Source: Piliocolobus tephrosceles
Taxonomy: Eukaryota; Chordata; Mammalia; Primates; Cercopithecidae
Length of the DNA: 64,000 nt
Assembly: GCF_002776525.5 (NCBI RefSeq)
Contig: NC_045452.1
Span: forward strand, 22,004,504-22,068,503
Reading direction: 5' to 3'
This document shows, piece after piece, positions 1-12,053 of this stretch (positions are counted from its first letter, which is position 1; the number at the start of each line of letters is the position of its first letter). A model generated the notes under the pieces. It ran no database searches and was not told the origin of the DNA. It worked only from the letters and a program-made list of their open reading frames with translations. The translations under genes and the position numbers were made by a program.

Positions 1-674
1 AATATCTGATTTCTGTATGGGATGCTCATTCAAGAACTTACTGGTGTAAGTATATGATTAGGTCCTGTTTCTAAACATCAGCAAAGTTTTGTCTTTTTTA
101 TTTAAATGATTCCCTGTTTAAGAATATAATTTTTAAGAGTATACCAATATAGTACCAAGAGAAAATACTAGAAATGTGGGACTAGACCTCACAAGACCTT
201 CAGTGGGAGAAAATGTAAAATTATATCAGAAGACATTAAAGTAAAACCTAAATAGAGCTTTGTCATATTCATGGTTAAGAAGGCTCAATTATTTTTTAAA
301 ATGTCAATTCTTCTTGAATTGGTATATAAATTCAAAGTAATTCCCATAAAAACCCCATGCTTTTTTTCTGAAACTTGATAGGCTGGTTTTAAAATTTACG
401 TGGAAAAGAGTAACAGGAACAACAAGTAGGAGGATTTAACCTGCTAGATCCCTTACTGTAAAGCTGTAGTAACGAAGGGCAGTGTGGTGTAGATGCAGGG
501 GCTGAGGTGGGTCAGCGCTAAGTGGGAAGCCTAGACAAGTCTGCCATGCGTACATGGACTCTTGCTCTGTGGTGGAACTAGCCTGATGGTCAGTAGGGAG
601 AGGCGACAATTGACACTGCAGTTTACTGGGGGAAATAATGGACTTTTTGTCAAGTGCTCTGGGATACTTGATAT

Positions 675-935
675 GGATTGCGTTAGTCTCTTAAGCTGCC
701 ATAACAAAATACCACAAACTGAATGGTTTAACACATCAGACGTTTATTCTCTCACAATTCTGGAGGCCAACAGTCCAAAATTACTCTACCTCGGAAGGCT
801 GTGGGAAGAATTGCTCCCCATCTCTTTCTAGCCTCTGGTTGCTGGCAATCCTTCACGTTCGTGCCTTAGAGCTGCATCACTTCAGTTTCTGCCTCTGTCT
901 TTACATGAATGTCTTTCCCTTGTAAGGATCAAGTC
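675..935 (-). repeat. MaLR-like LTR (MLT1/MST type), antisense
   Basis: Reads AAGCTGCCATAACAAAATAC then TTCTCACAATTCTGGAGGCC, the complement of the 3' part of MaLR LTRs. Incomplete and diverged; the subfamily was not determined. Confidence 0.5.
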
Positions 936-1061
936 ATACACCACATACAAAAATAAATACCAAATGGATTCAGATAAATATGAAAAAAATTATTATTTCT
1001 AGAAATAAATATAGAAGAATATTTATGACCTTGGAGCAGGGATGATTAAACAGGATAACAT

Positions 1062-1229
1062 GGCCAGGCACTGTGGCTCACGCCTGTTGTTCCAGCACTT
1101 TGGGAGGCTGAGGCAGGAGGACGGCCTGAGCTCAGCAGTTCATGGGTAGTATAGCAAGACCTTACCTCTACTGTTGTCACACCACTGCACCCCAGCCTGG
1201 GCGATGGAGTGAGACCCCGTCTCAAAAAT
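1062..1229 (+). repeat. Alu, internally shortened
   Basis: GGCCAGGCACTGTGGCTCAC to TCTCAAAAATA; about 170 bp, so the middle is deleted. It sits in the L1 fossil and is followed by a short (TA)n/(TG)n tract. Confidence 0.85.
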
Positions 1230-1624
1230 ATATATATATGTGTGTAATAAAGTACACATAACAAGAATGAAAAAGTTGATACATGTTCATTATATCATAA
1301 GAACTTAAAGTCACCAAATGACACTATGGCCATAGTGAGAGACAAGCTAGGAGAATATATTTTCAGCACATGTGATCAACAGAGGATTTATATCCAAAAT
1401 ACAGTGCAGAACTCCTACTAATCAATAAGAAAAAGACCTAGTAGAAGAAAAAAATGCACAAAAGAAACATAGAAATTTCACAGTAGAGAAAATCCAAATA
1501 GCTAATAAATATGGAGGGAGAAATACAACTTAATTAGTAATCAAGGAAGTGCTAGTTAAACAACAATGAGGTCCCATTTTATACTCAACAAATTGGCAAA
1601 AATCAAAAGAATTAAGAAAATACT

Positions 1625-1917
1625 GGCCAGGCGCAGTGGCTCACACCTGTAATCCCAGCACTTTGGGAGGCTGAGGTGGGTAGATCACAAGGTCAGGAGA
1701 TCGAGACCATCCTGGCTAACACGGTGAAACCCCATCTCTACTAAAAAAATACAAAAAATTAGTCGGGCGTGGTGGTGGACACCTGTAGTCTCAGCTACTT
1801 GGGAGACTGAGGCAGGAGAATGGTGGGAACCCAGGAGGCGGAGCTTGCAGTGAGCTGAGATGCGCCCTTGCACTCCAGCCTGGGCAACAGACTGAGACTC
1901 CGTCTCAAAAAAAAAGA
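1625..1917 (+). repeat. Alu, full length
   Basis: GGCCAGGCGCAGTGGCTCAC through both monomers to a poly-A tail; inserted in the L1 fossil. Confidence 0.95.
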
Positions 1918-3182
1918 GAAAATACCAAGTTTTGGTGTAGATATGGAATAGTAGGAGCTTTTACTCTTCTGGTGGGAGTGTAAATTGTTGTCACCACTTT
2001 GGAAAACAGTGTAGCAATGTCTAGTAAAGTTGGAAAACATGGACACTGTATGAGCCAGCAGTTTCAGTTGTGGGCTGGTAACCTACCCCACAGAAGAACC
2101 GTAGGCACGTACAGGAGGCATGCCCTAAGATGTCTGCAGCAATGTGACTTGTGGCAAAAATGGGAAACCTTAATGCCCATCAGTAGGCAAATGGATAAAT
2201 ACAGCGTGGCACTCTTTACATTTACATAAATATTAGGGACATAGCATTGTGTGAGAAAAACAAGTTGCAGAAGAATAAAGTAATAAAATTCCACTTAGGA
2301 AATTCAGAAATACATAAACTGAAATGTTTAGGTTACCAAGCATGGTGCGGTCAATCCAAGGGAGTACTAAGCATTTGGTTAAGGGGGAAGTTAACGCTTG
2401 TGGAGTAAGAAAAGGTGGGATTATACAGGCGGCTTCTGAGTACTGGAAAGGTTCTATTCCTTAAGCTGAGTGGGGGGGTCTATAAAAGTTTTTTCACATG
2501 TATTAAATATGTAATAAAATTTTTCTCCAAAAGTTTTATTATTTTTTAAGAGTGGAAAAATAACAGAAATGTCATCTCCATCCAAAAAGTAATTCAGGCA
2601 CTGAGCACTTATTTTTAAATGCGTTTTGAATTCTTTGCCAATGAGAGATGCCTGAAACATGGAAAGGGAGGACCTAGTGATCCTTGTTTGTCCCATGACT
2701 TTGGCATTGAGAGGCTTCTGCCGCTGTAGATGTGACAGTGTATCTCAAGAGCAGGCTGAAGGAGGTTTTAGTGGCACGTGAAAGCATAGTCACATTTTTA
2801 TCAGAGCAACAATATGCCTATGCCCTGTTCATTTTATTATTATTTTGGCAACTAAGTAATTGAGCCAGATGGAAAATGTTTCCCACATTGGGTTCTCTTT
2901 CAGCTTTCATGCATGTCAGCCATTTAATTTTACTGTTCCTGTTCTCCTAATGATAAGACTTCAAATTGTGAATAATTGGCTAAGCGAGTCCAATTTATTC
3001 TCTAGAACAGAAACTTCTAAAGATAGCTTATACCTACCCCTTTCTACCAGTATCCATTTAGTTAATAGATAGTAAGAACAAAATAATAAAACCATCTTTT
3101 ATTTCTTCCTAGCCTGTCTGAACGTGCAGTCATCTGGTTGGTTAGCAGTTGAAAAGGCCCAAACCTTTATCTCACCATAAGA

Positions 3183-3510
3183 ACATGGGCTTGGAAATCA
3201 GACAAACAAACCTAGAATCAGGCCTCATCTCTGCCACTTACTATGAGTAAAAACTCTGTAATTTACTTAAAGCCTCTGAACCTGGGTTCAGGACATGGTG
3301 GTAGTTCTGCCATTGGCATCCCAGAATGGTGGCATTCTTATGCTAACCTGCCATGGCACGCATAAGAAGCATACCCCCAGTGAGAGGAGCCCCTGCTGCA
3401 GTCACTAGTTGTGTATCTCAAGAGATTTTCACTTGAACTCTCAGAGCCTCGGTTTCCTCTTTTGCACAGTGGGAAGAAAGACTTCCACCTCTCAGGATAA
3501 AGAGATATGC
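3183..3510 (+). repeat. MIR fossil(s)
   Basis: Contains CATCTCTGCCACTTACTATG and later GCCTCGGTTTCCTCTTTTGC, MIR core and 3' phrases, with unrelated sequence between them. Confidence 0.55.
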
Positions 3511-3511
3511 A

Positions 3512-3798
3512 GGCAGAGCGCAGCGGCTCATGCCTGTAATCTCAGCACTTTGGGAGGCTGAGGTGGGTGGATCACAAGGTCAGGAGTTCGAGACTAGCCT
3601 GGCCAAGATGGTGAAACCCCCATCTCTACTAAAAATACAAAAATTAACAGGGCGTGGTGACGGGTACCTGTAATCCCAGCTACTCTGGAGGCTGAGGCAG
3701 GGAATTGCTTGAACCCAGGAGGTGGAGGTTGCAGTGAGCTGAGATCTCACCACTGCACTCCAGCCTGGGCAACAGAGCGAGACTCTGTCTCAAAAAAA
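3512..3798 (+). repeat. Alu (AluS-like), full length
   Basis: GGCAGAGCGCAGCGGCTCAT start, both monomers, short A tail. Confidence 0.95.
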
Positions 3799-4186
3799 AG
3801 AATGCAGATGTGAGCACAGGCATACTTGGTGACCTGCAAACTGCAGGCCCTGCATCACCACTGTTGGAGACCCTGTACCCTTGCCTGTGGGATGCCCACC
3901 TTGTGCCTTCCCCCCAACCCCCAGGCTGCTAGAGACCTCGCTTCCTTCCCCCACCTGAAAGAGTTTAGCTGTAAAACAGAGATGGAAATATCTGTGGTAC
4001 AAGTTCACTACACAGATCAAGTAGTCAAGTGAGATGAGTCGGACAGTGAGTATGAAAAAGCTGTCATCTCTCAGATTCTACGGGAATATAGAATGTAGGC
4101 ACAGATGATGCTCATCCTAACGCCAGACATTGGCCCCCTCACTGAGCAAGCCTGGTAATGTTATTTGTTCAACATGCAAAGTTTGA

Positions 4187-4600
4187 TTTTTTTTTTTTTT
4201 TTTTTTTTTNNNNNNNNNNNNNNNNNNNNNNNNNNNNNNNNNNNNNNNNNNNNNNNNNNNNNNNNNNNNNNNNNNNNNNNNNNNNNNNNNNNNNNNNNNN
4301 NNNNNNNNNTTTTTTTGAGACAGAGTCTCGCTCTGTCGCACAGGCTGGAGTGCAGTGGCCGGATCTCAGCTCACTGCAAGCTCCGCCTCCTGGGTTTACG
4401 CCATTCTCCTGCCTCAGCCTCCCAAGTAGCTGGGACTACAGGCGCCCGCCACCTCGCCCAGCTAGTTTTTTGAATTTTTTTAGTAGAGACGGGGTTTCAC
4501 CGTGTTAACCAGGATGGTCTCGATCTCCTGACCTCGTGATCCACCCGTCTCGGACTCCCAAAGTGCTGCGATTACAGGCTCGAGCCACCGCACCCGGCCA
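4187..4600 (-). repeat. Young AluY, tail contains the assembly gap
   Basis: Antisense Alu from poly-T to CACCCGGCCA. A 10-bp duplication CAAAGTTTGA lies at 4177-4186 and 4601-4610. GCCGGATCTCAGC marks the Old World monkey AluY type. Confidence 0.95.
4210..4309. other. Assembly gap (100 N)
   Basis: Exactly 100 N flanked by T runs, inside the poly-A tail of the Alu that ends at 4600. The target duplication CAAAGTTTGA brackets tail plus Alu, so the gap probably hides only homopolymer; 100 N is a conventional placeholder length. Confidence 0.97.
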
Positions 4601-4987
4601 CAAAGTTTGATATTTTAAAAATGCTTCGAAAGTTACATGGCTTGGACAGTCTTTTTCCTAAAATTGGTAAGGGAGTTTGTGTATCAATTTCTGTTTCTTT
4701 ATTCATTGAAAACTGTTAACACTTTAGTAAAAATTATTTTCTTCACCATTCTCTATGCACGGCTTTCAGTAGTTAACACTGGTGTAGAATCTAAACTCAT
4801 TTACTCATTTGCCCCTTTGACTGCAGTGGAGATGGTGTTAGGGCTTAAATAAAGACTGGCATTGGAAACTGTTAACATTGTTGGTAGCAAGCATTCGTTG
4901 ATACCCATCTTTCCTAGAACTTAATTAAATTGTAAGGAAGATATTCTTTACCTGTCACCTTAGTCCGGGAACCTGGAAATATGCTTG

Positions 4988-5205
4988 ACCAGAGTTTCAA
5001 AACCTTGGAAATGACATTTGGGGCTGGGTAATCCTTTGTTGTGGGGGCCATCCAGTGCATTGTAAGGTGTTTAGCGGCCTCCTTAGCGTTCTACCCACTA
5101 GAAGATATTAGCACCCCGCCACCTCAGTCTTGACAGACAGATGTCTCTATATATTGTCAGATGTCTCCTCAAGGGCAGAATCATCCTTCCTGAAAACCAC
5201 TGTCT
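4988..5205 (-). repeat. MER5A-type hAT-Charlie DNA transposon fossil
   Basis: Reads as the complement of MER5A: TTGTTGTGGGGGCCATCCAG, CACTAGAAGATATTAGCACC, then GAAAACCACTG near the terminal repeat. Confidence 0.75.
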
Positions 5206-5310
5206 TACACTCTTCTTTTTCACTTCCCTCCCACATTTAGTCAGTTACCAGCCCTTTTAATACTGCTTCCGGAATATCTTAGTGAGATTTCTTCTTCTTC
5301 ATCTTCTTCT

Positions 5311-5563
5311 TTTTTGAGACAGGATCTTGCTTTGTCATCCAAGCTGGAGTGCAGTGGCATGCTCATGGCTCACTGCAGCTTCAGCCTCCTACGTAGTTGG
5401 GACTACAGATGTGTGCCACCACGCCAGCTAATTTTTTTATTTTTTGTAGAAACGAGGTCTTGCCATGTTGGCCAGGCTGATCTCTAACTCCTGGACTCAA
5501 GCAATTCTTCACCGTGGCCTCCCAGAGTGTTGGGATTACAGGCATGAGCCACCATGCCTAGCC
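5311..5563 (-). repeat. Alu (AluJ-like)
   Basis: Antisense, GAGACAGGATCTTGC to CATGCCTAGCC; a TTC-rich tract (5288-5311) stands where the tail ends. Confidence 0.9.
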
Positions 5564-5639
5564 TCTTCTTTTTTTTTTTTTTCCTCATTGTTCGTGTGTT
5601 AGTTCGAGTGCTTTCCCCATGCCTGAACTATTCTGGTAG

Positions 5640-6110
5640 TTACCAGGAACCCCACCTGTATTGAGTAACTGATAACGTGGTGCTTTACATACATCATTTG
5701 TTGTCCTTGCCACAAACTTATTGTGGCTCTCTGGGTTGTAAGCAACCTAAACCCAGCTCACACTTTTAAACCCAAAGAGGATCTTAGAGGCCTAAGATAC
5801 TAGGAAGCCTCTGACTCCTCCTTTCTCTATATTTAATGGACGTGCCTGCACGTGCTTCGCTTCCTTGTCCTTAGAGCCCACGTCCCAGAACGGGACAGCA
5901 GAAGGGTGTCTCCAGGAGAACTCCGGCAGCAGTCCTTGGAGGGGCCAGTTCTTCACCAAAACTGTTAGGGAGATATCCTCATTTTATATGTCAGGAAATT
6001 GAGGCTCTGGGAGGGAGGAACTGTGTGCCCCAGGCTACACTGTGGCTAGTGCTGGCAGACTCTGACTGCAAAGCCTGAACACTTCATATTACTGTGTGCT
6101 GCTTCCTAAC
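5640..6110 (-). repeat. MIR fossil, antisense
   Basis: Core phrases GTGCTTTACATACATCATTT and AGATATCCTCATTTTATATG with GAAATTGAGGCTCTGG; interrupted by unrelated sequence. Confidence 0.55.
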
Positions 6111-6404
6111 TCCTCTTTCCTTTCGTCTGTCTCTTCTCCTGCTGGTTGGTCTTCCTGATTTCAAATGTTCGCTTTTGCAATTACAAATGTGGTTGTCTAA
6201 TTACTTTGCTTAGTAGGTGCCTTCTGTGGTTACTCACCAAGATGAAGTTCAAATTTAGCTTGAAAGACAAAACCCTTTATATTTGACCTCGCTTATCTTG
6301 GAGTTATAGATTTACTTCCTGTCATTTACGTAGTTGTACTTCAGGCTTCAGCTACCCAGTGCTTCACAACTTAATGCTTTTGCTTCTGCAGTTTTCTCAG
6401 TATT

Positions 6405-6490
6405 GGGGAGTGGTCAAGATCACAGGCCCTAGGGAACAGACATGACTCTACCACCTACCACTTCTGTGACCTTGGACCCTGCCAGACGTG
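6405..6490 (+). repeat. MIR fossil
   Basis: GTGGTCAAGATCACAGGCCC followed by CTCTACCACCTACCAC and TGTGACCTTGGACC, the MIR 5' and core order. Confidence 0.7.
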
Positions 6491-6859
6491 TCCTGCCCAC
6501 TGCATCCCCTTAGCTGATGCCTGTTCAGGATGCAACATGGCCCTCACTGGAAAGCCTAGCCTCTTAACCATTTCATTCTTAGCCTCTGTACATAGTGCCG
6601 TTAGCACTCTCCTTAGTGAGTATCCTTATTGCCAGCATTTATTATTTTTTAAATGCATACCTTTGGGAACAGATTAGTTTGGAATTTTTGTTGTCTTTGG
6701 GTATGGACACAGTCCAAGGTTGTGATCTCTGTGTACTGAGTTTCTACATACTTCCAGCTTGCATAGTTTCCTCTGTGACTGGGCAGCTTTGCTCCTGCTT
6801 CTTGCCCTTCAACAGCTGGGTGTTTCTTTTTTGTTTGTTTTTAGTTATTTTTATTTTTT

Positions 6860-7129
6860 ATTTTTTGAGACAGTCTCACTCTGTTGCCCAGGCTGGAGTG
6901 CAGTGGTGTGATCTCCTGGGTTCAAGCGACTCTCGTGCCTCAGCCTTCTGAGTAGCTGGGATTATATATAGGCACGTGCCATCATACCCAACTAATTTTT
7001 TGTATTTTTAGTAGAGATAGAATTTTGCCATGTTGGCCAGGCTGGTCTCGAACTTCTGATCTCAAGTGATCCACCCATCTCAGCCCCCCAAAGTACAAGG
7101 ATTACAGGCATGAGCCTCCGCGCCCAGCC
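6860..7129 (-). repeat. Alu
   Basis: Antisense, TTTTTTGAGACAGTCTCACT to CGCGCCCAGCC. Confidence 0.93.
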
Positions 7130-7200
7130 CTAATTTTTAAATTGAATTTCAGTTGCCACATGTGGCTAGTGGCTACCATATTAAACAGGTCAGGTCTCAA
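7130..7200 (+). repeat. Short hAT-type MER fragment
   Basis: CCACATGTGGCTAGTGGCTA CCATATT is a hallmark phrase of a non-autonomous hAT element; only about 70 bp remain beside the Alu. Confidence 0.45.
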
Positions 7201-7639
7201 CTGTTAATGATAGCTTAACCTTCTTGTTAAATGAGACTCTATGTCTTCTCTAGTGTATAACTTCTGATATTCTCCTTCCTCTCTTTTATGGAAAACTTTT
7301 CTATATTAAGACTTAAATGCCTGCTTAAATGCCTGCTGGAGTAATTAACTTGTGGGAAAATTGAATAAAGTACTAATGCCACTGAACTGTACAGTTAAAA
7401 ACAGTTAAAATGGTAAGTTTTATGTTACATATATTTTACCAAAATGAAAAGTCAAAGAGTGCGTGGTGAAGGGACACAGCCTGCAGTGAGAGGCCATCAG
7501 GGAGGCTTTCACAGAGGAGGCGGCGCCCTGAGTCTGCGAAGTATTGATATAAGCAGTGACCCTGGGAAAAGAGATGACAAATGGGTTCCTACCTTGGACC
7601 TGAAGGGGCTGGAGAGCAAGTGGGGTCAGGCCCTGGTGT

Positions 7640-7835
7640 GGCAGACTGAGGAGGTGAGACTTGGCCTATCCAGCCACAGGAAGCCATTGAGGGATTTTAA
7701 GCAAGGAAATGGCAAGTTTGGATTCCGTTTCAAGAAAGATCACTCTGGCTGCTCTGTAGAAAATGTATCAGAAGGTGGCAGAACTGGATCAAGGGAGACA
7801 TGATCAGGCTAATAACAATCACAGTGATAATAATA
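7640..7835 (+). repeat. Ancient interspersed repeat (family not assigned)
   Basis: The order AGGAAGCCATTGAGGGATTT, AAGAAAGATCACTCTGGCTG and AGGTGGCAGAACTGG is a known mammalian dispersed phrase, also seen at 61980-62700. The 119-codon frame over it (7444-7803) is therefore not a gene. Confidence 0.5.
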
Positions 7836-8167
7836 GCAGCTAACATCCCGCGGTGCAGTGGTTCAGGAGGAAATGATGAGCGCCTGGGAGGCTGTGTGGA
7901 GTGCGGTGATCGCACAGCTCGTAAATGATGGGGTTTGGAAAGATGCCAAGGTTTCTGCATTTGGGGAAGTCTTTACCCATTTTGCAGTGCACTACTGTAT
8001 AGGAATAGCTAATCCAAAGTCAACTGATCACTCTTCAAATGTGGAAAAAGAACTCGGGTTCATAGACAAATAATGAGAGAATAATATGTAAGCTCTCTTC
8101 CTTAAAAAAATAATGTAGACAGGTACTGAGGAGAAAGATGTCTGTGGCTATAAATAAAGGGGTAGCA

Positions 8168-8461
8168 GGCTGGGCGCGGTGGCTCACGCTTGTAATCCCA
8201 GCACTTTGGGAGGCCGAGGCAGGCAGATCACGAGGCCAGGAGTTTGAGACCAGCCTGGCCAACATGGTGAAACCCTGTCTCTACTAAAAAACGCAAAAAC
8301 TAGCTGGGCGTGGTGGCGCGCGCCTGTAGCCCCAGCTACTTGGGAGGCTGAGGCAGGAGAATCACTTGAACCCAGGGGGCAGAGGTTTCAGTGAGCCGAG
8401 ATTGCACCGCTGCACTCCAGCCTGGGGACTAGAGGGAGACTCCATCTCAAAAAATAAAACA
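8168..8461 (+). repeat. Alu, full length
   Basis: GGCTGGGCGCGGTGGCTCAC start; GGGTAGCA repeats on both sides as the target duplication. Confidence 0.95.
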
Positions 8462-8728
8462 TTTTTTTAAAAAAGGGTAGCACGAGGGATCCTTGTGATG
8501 GAACTGTTCTCTCTCTTGACTGGGGCGTTGGTTATAAGTTGCATAGAACTAAATACACACATAAATGAGAGCATGTAAAACTGGTGAAATCTGAGTAAGG
8601 TTGGTAGATTTTATCAATGTCAGTTTCTTTGTTGGGATATTATAGTTACATAAGATGTTACCATTAGGGGAAACTGGGTAACGGGCCTGCACAATCTCTT
8701 TGTGGTATTCCTTTCCTTCTTTCTTCCT

Positions 8729-9026
8729 TTTTTTTTGGTGGGGGGAGAGGGGGGCCAGAGTTTTGCTCTATTGCCCAGACTGGAGTGCAGTGGCACGATC
8801 ATAGCTCACTGCAGCCTTGAACTTCTCAAATGATTCTATTGTCTCAACCTCTTAAGTAACTAAAACTACAGGCACACACCACCATGCCCAACTAATTTTT
8901 TATTTTTGTAACGATAGAGTCTTGCTATATTGCCCAGATTGGTCTCAAACTCTTGGCCTCAAGTGATCCTCCCACCTTGGCCTCCCAAAATTCTGAGATT
9001 GCGGGCATGAACCACTGCACCCAGCC
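8729..9026 (-). repeat. Alu (AluJ-like, diverged)
   Basis: Antisense; degraded tail, then GTTTTGCTCTATTGCCCAGA to CACCCAGCC. Confidence 0.9.
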
Positions 9027-10199
9027 TTGTGTAGTATTTCTTACAACTGCATATGTATCTAGAATTATCTCAAAAAGTTAAAAGCAAACAAACAAAATTG
9101 AATAAAGCAGGTCTCCCTTGGTGCTCCTAGTTTTCAGTATTTTCTGCTTACCCAGATGTTTCTTCTGTAATAATTTTCTCTGCAATGATTTGTTTTGATC
9201 AAGTTTGACACCTTACTAAAGAATATTTAGCTTTCTTTTTTTTAACCTTTTAACATCTTTCAAACAAGGATGTATCTTAACAATTCATGGAGACTTAGCA
9301 TTGAGTCACTTTAATTGGCGTCACTTTTTCTTAGTGGCAGATGAAATATTGATGTGTCTTACAATCACTGGTGTCCTAGATTCGATACATATGATTAGTG
9401 AGTCATTCAGCCATGTTGGAAAAGCACAGTAGCTGGTGACAGTTTTGCTAGCTACATTTTTCATGTGTGATTTATCAGTTAAGTGTGTGTTTCTCAGCCC
9501 CAAGCCCCCCTTCTCTGTGTGTGCCTTTAAAGCTGGGATCCTGCCAGCTACGTTTCTCATTGCCACCTGGCTCTTCCTTAGGCAGTGCCAGTGAGAGGGT
9601 GACTGCATGGCCGGAGAAGGAAGAAGGACCTTACTGCTTCCTGTTCCAGTGGGGGCACTTGAGCAATGCTTTTTTGCCCCACAGCAGCAGCAGTTCCTTC
9701 CTGTAGATGCACCTGAATCCATTTTGCAGTTTTCCCAATACTTGGAGGACCATCTTCGTTGCATCCCCAGGGGTGTTGACACTGGACCAGAGCTCCATGG
9801 AAGCCTCTTCCCTGTGTTCCCCCAACCCTGGGGCAGCTCCCACCTCTGTGGTACCTTAGTGTTCTCTCTCTCCCCTTTTCAGTGACTAGTTAATAACTTT
9901 ATGTCTAGTTAACTTTTTTTTTATATTCTTTGTATTACAATCTATATGTTAAGATGAGGAGTGTGATTTCTGTCTCCTATGTGGACCTGGACTCATACCT
10001 CATGAACAGAGCCACCAGCTCAGCATGGGCTGCATCTCAGCTTCTCCTTCATGCATGCTCTGTTCTCTGCAGCCAGTGACCTTTTGAAATGTAAATCTGA
10101 TATTCCTCCCCTTCAAATCTATCAGTGGATTCCTGTGCTCTCAGGTAAAAGAAGAAAATTCTTGCAGGGACGTGAGTGGTCTGGCTCATTTGCAAGCCC

Positions 10200-10650
10200 T
10201 GTCTCATCTCACACTTCGCTTCCCTTCATCTTTGTGATCCAGCCACACGGGTCTTATTTTAGCTCCTCAACAGCCAGATTGCTTTCTGCTGCATAGCCTT
10301 GGCCCATGCCATTCCCCCTAGTGAGATGCCCCTTCTGCTTCTTACCTAGTCAGCTTTTTCTTTCTTGGGCCTCAGTTTAATTGTAACTTCCTGGGGAACA
10401 CCCTTCTGGCCTCCCTGGTGAGGTCTGTTCCCCGACTACGTGCACTCCCAGCCCCTCATTTCCCTTATGGCACTCACAGTCTCCATGAGCCTTTGTATGT
10501 GCTACTCTCTACAGCAGGCTTCTTTCCCCACCTGCACTATTTATTTTCATGAGTGCAGGAACTAAGTCAGTGTTTTTTTTCTGACTGCTGTGCCCCAGAG
10601 CTTGTCACATTATATATGCTTGGTAAATATTTGTTGAACTAAAAGTAGGA
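10200..10650 (+). repeat. L2 fossil, 3' end
   Basis: Ends TATATATGCTTGGTAAATAT TTGTTGAA, the typical L2 3' terminus, preceded by GAGTGCAGGAACTAAGTCAG. Confidence 0.65.
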
Positions 10651-10684
10651 GGAGACCATTTGGTGAATCAGTTTTTACCATAAG

Positions 10685-10800
10685 CATGAATCCCATGAAC
10701 CTAGGACGCAGAGGTTGTATTGAGTCTAGATTGCGTCACTGCACTCCAGCCTGGGTGACAGAGTGAAACTCTGTCTCAAAAATAAAAAAAAAAAAAAAAC
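10685..10800 (+). repeat. Alu fragment (right-arm 3' part)
   Basis: Starts inside the right monomer and ends in poly-A. Confidence 0.85.
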
Positions 10801-10903
10801 AGAAACAAAAACGCAACACCTCTATATTAAGTAGTTGTTTCTAATTTTTTAGAAAGTCTCTCTTGCTGTGCATTTAGCTACTTCAGTAAAAATACTGACA
10901 AGG

Positions 10904-11190
10904 GGCCGGGCGCGGTGGCTCAAGCCTATAATCCCAGCACTTTGGGAGGCCGAGACGGGCGGATCACGAGGTCAGCAGATCGAGACCATCCTGGCTAACA
11001 TGGTGAAACCCCGTCTCTACTAAAAAAAAATACAAAAAACTAGCCGGGTGAGGTGGCGGGCGCCTGTAGTCCCAGCTACTCCGGAGGCTGAGGCAGGAGA
11101 ATGGTGTAAACCCGGGAGGCGGAGCTTGCAGTGAGCTGAGATCTGGCCACTGCACTCCAGCCTGGGCGACAGAGCGAGACTCCGTCTCGA

Positions 11191-11223
<33 letters not shown>
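10904..11223 (+). repeat. AluY, Old World monkey type
   Basis: GGCCGGGCGCGGTGGCTCAA start with GAGACGGGCGG and CTGGCCACTGC. Target duplication AATACTGACAAGG before the start and after the long A tail. Confidence 0.97.
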
Positions 11224-11229
<6 letters not shown>

Positions 11230-11364
11230 TGACAAGGAGCCAAACCAGGAGAAGAAATCTACTTATTAAACTGGAAATACTGTATATCAGGTTACTGCCT
11301 TCTCTCGTATTCATTGGGAAAGATAATATTGAAAACGTATATACTCAGTTGAAACCTAATTCTC

Positions 11365-11665
11365 GGCCGGGCGCGGTGGCTCAAGCCTGTAATCCCAGCA
11401 CTTTGGGAGGCCGAGACGGGCGGATCACGAGGTTAGGAGATCGAGACCATCCTGGCTAACACGGTGAAACCCCGTCTCTACTAAAAATACAAAAAAACTA
11501 GCCGGGCGAGGTGGCGGGCGCCTGTAGTCCCAGCTACTCCGGAGGCTGAGGCAGGAGAATGGCATAAACCCGGGAGGCAGAGCTTGCAGTGAGCTGAGAT
11601 CCGGCCACTGCACTCCAGTCCGGGCGACAGAGCGAGACTCCGCCTCAAAAAAAAAAAAAAAAAAA
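11365..11665 (+). repeat. AluY, Old World monkey type
   Basis: Flanked by the perfect 14-bp duplication GAAACCTAATTCTC (11351-11364 and 11666-11679). Confidence 0.97.
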
Positions 11666-12053
11666 GAAACCTAATTCTCATAGTGGTTTCTATATTACCA
11701 CCCCTCCTTAAAAGACAAACATGAATTATCCTACTTCCTTTCCTTGAGTTGCCATCAGTCCCAAATTGGAGGTTTTGACACCATGAACCCACAGTGCACA
11801 GGTATTGCCCTCCTAAAACTTCCTGTATTCCACTACAGTGCGTCTGTCTGACCAATGCAGCTGTACCTTTGTTTGCCTTTCCTCTAAGTCTTCTGCTCTG
11901 GCTAGGTGTACCGTATATCCTTCCAGTAGCTCATTTCCATACTCTGAAAATTCCTCCTAACCTTGGAAGCATTTCCCTCATTGTTCCTTGTCTTCATTAC
12001 TGCATCATTAGCATCAACCTTTTTCTGTAGTGAATAAAAAAGTAGAGACTACT

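Larger units (their letters stand above)
180..2450 (+). repeat. Fossil L1 (L1M-type), sense, ORF2 end and 3' part, interrupted
   Basis: Phrases of degraded L1 ORF2 are readable in order (for example near 240-470, 1260-1620 and 1921-2330: GGTGGGAGTGTAAATTGTTG, GGAAAACAGTGTAGCAATG). It is split by a MaLR-like LTR (675-935) and two Alus (1062-1229 and 1625-1917). No intact ORF. Confidence 0.75.

Noticed and set aside
4158..4508. Open frames of 100 codons or more across the gap and Alu
   Set aside because: They are translations of an antisense Alu and N bases; the same protein-like string (LECSGRISAHCKLRLPG and variants) recurs at every antisense Alu in the window.
7444..7803. 119-codon + strand frame as a small gene
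   Set aside because: Its 3' half is a dispersed ancient repeat with a counterpart near 61980-62700; no splice or domain evidence.
10964..11314. 116-codon - strand frame
   Set aside because: Alu-derived: it covers an AluY in reverse and ends in flanking intron; no gene.
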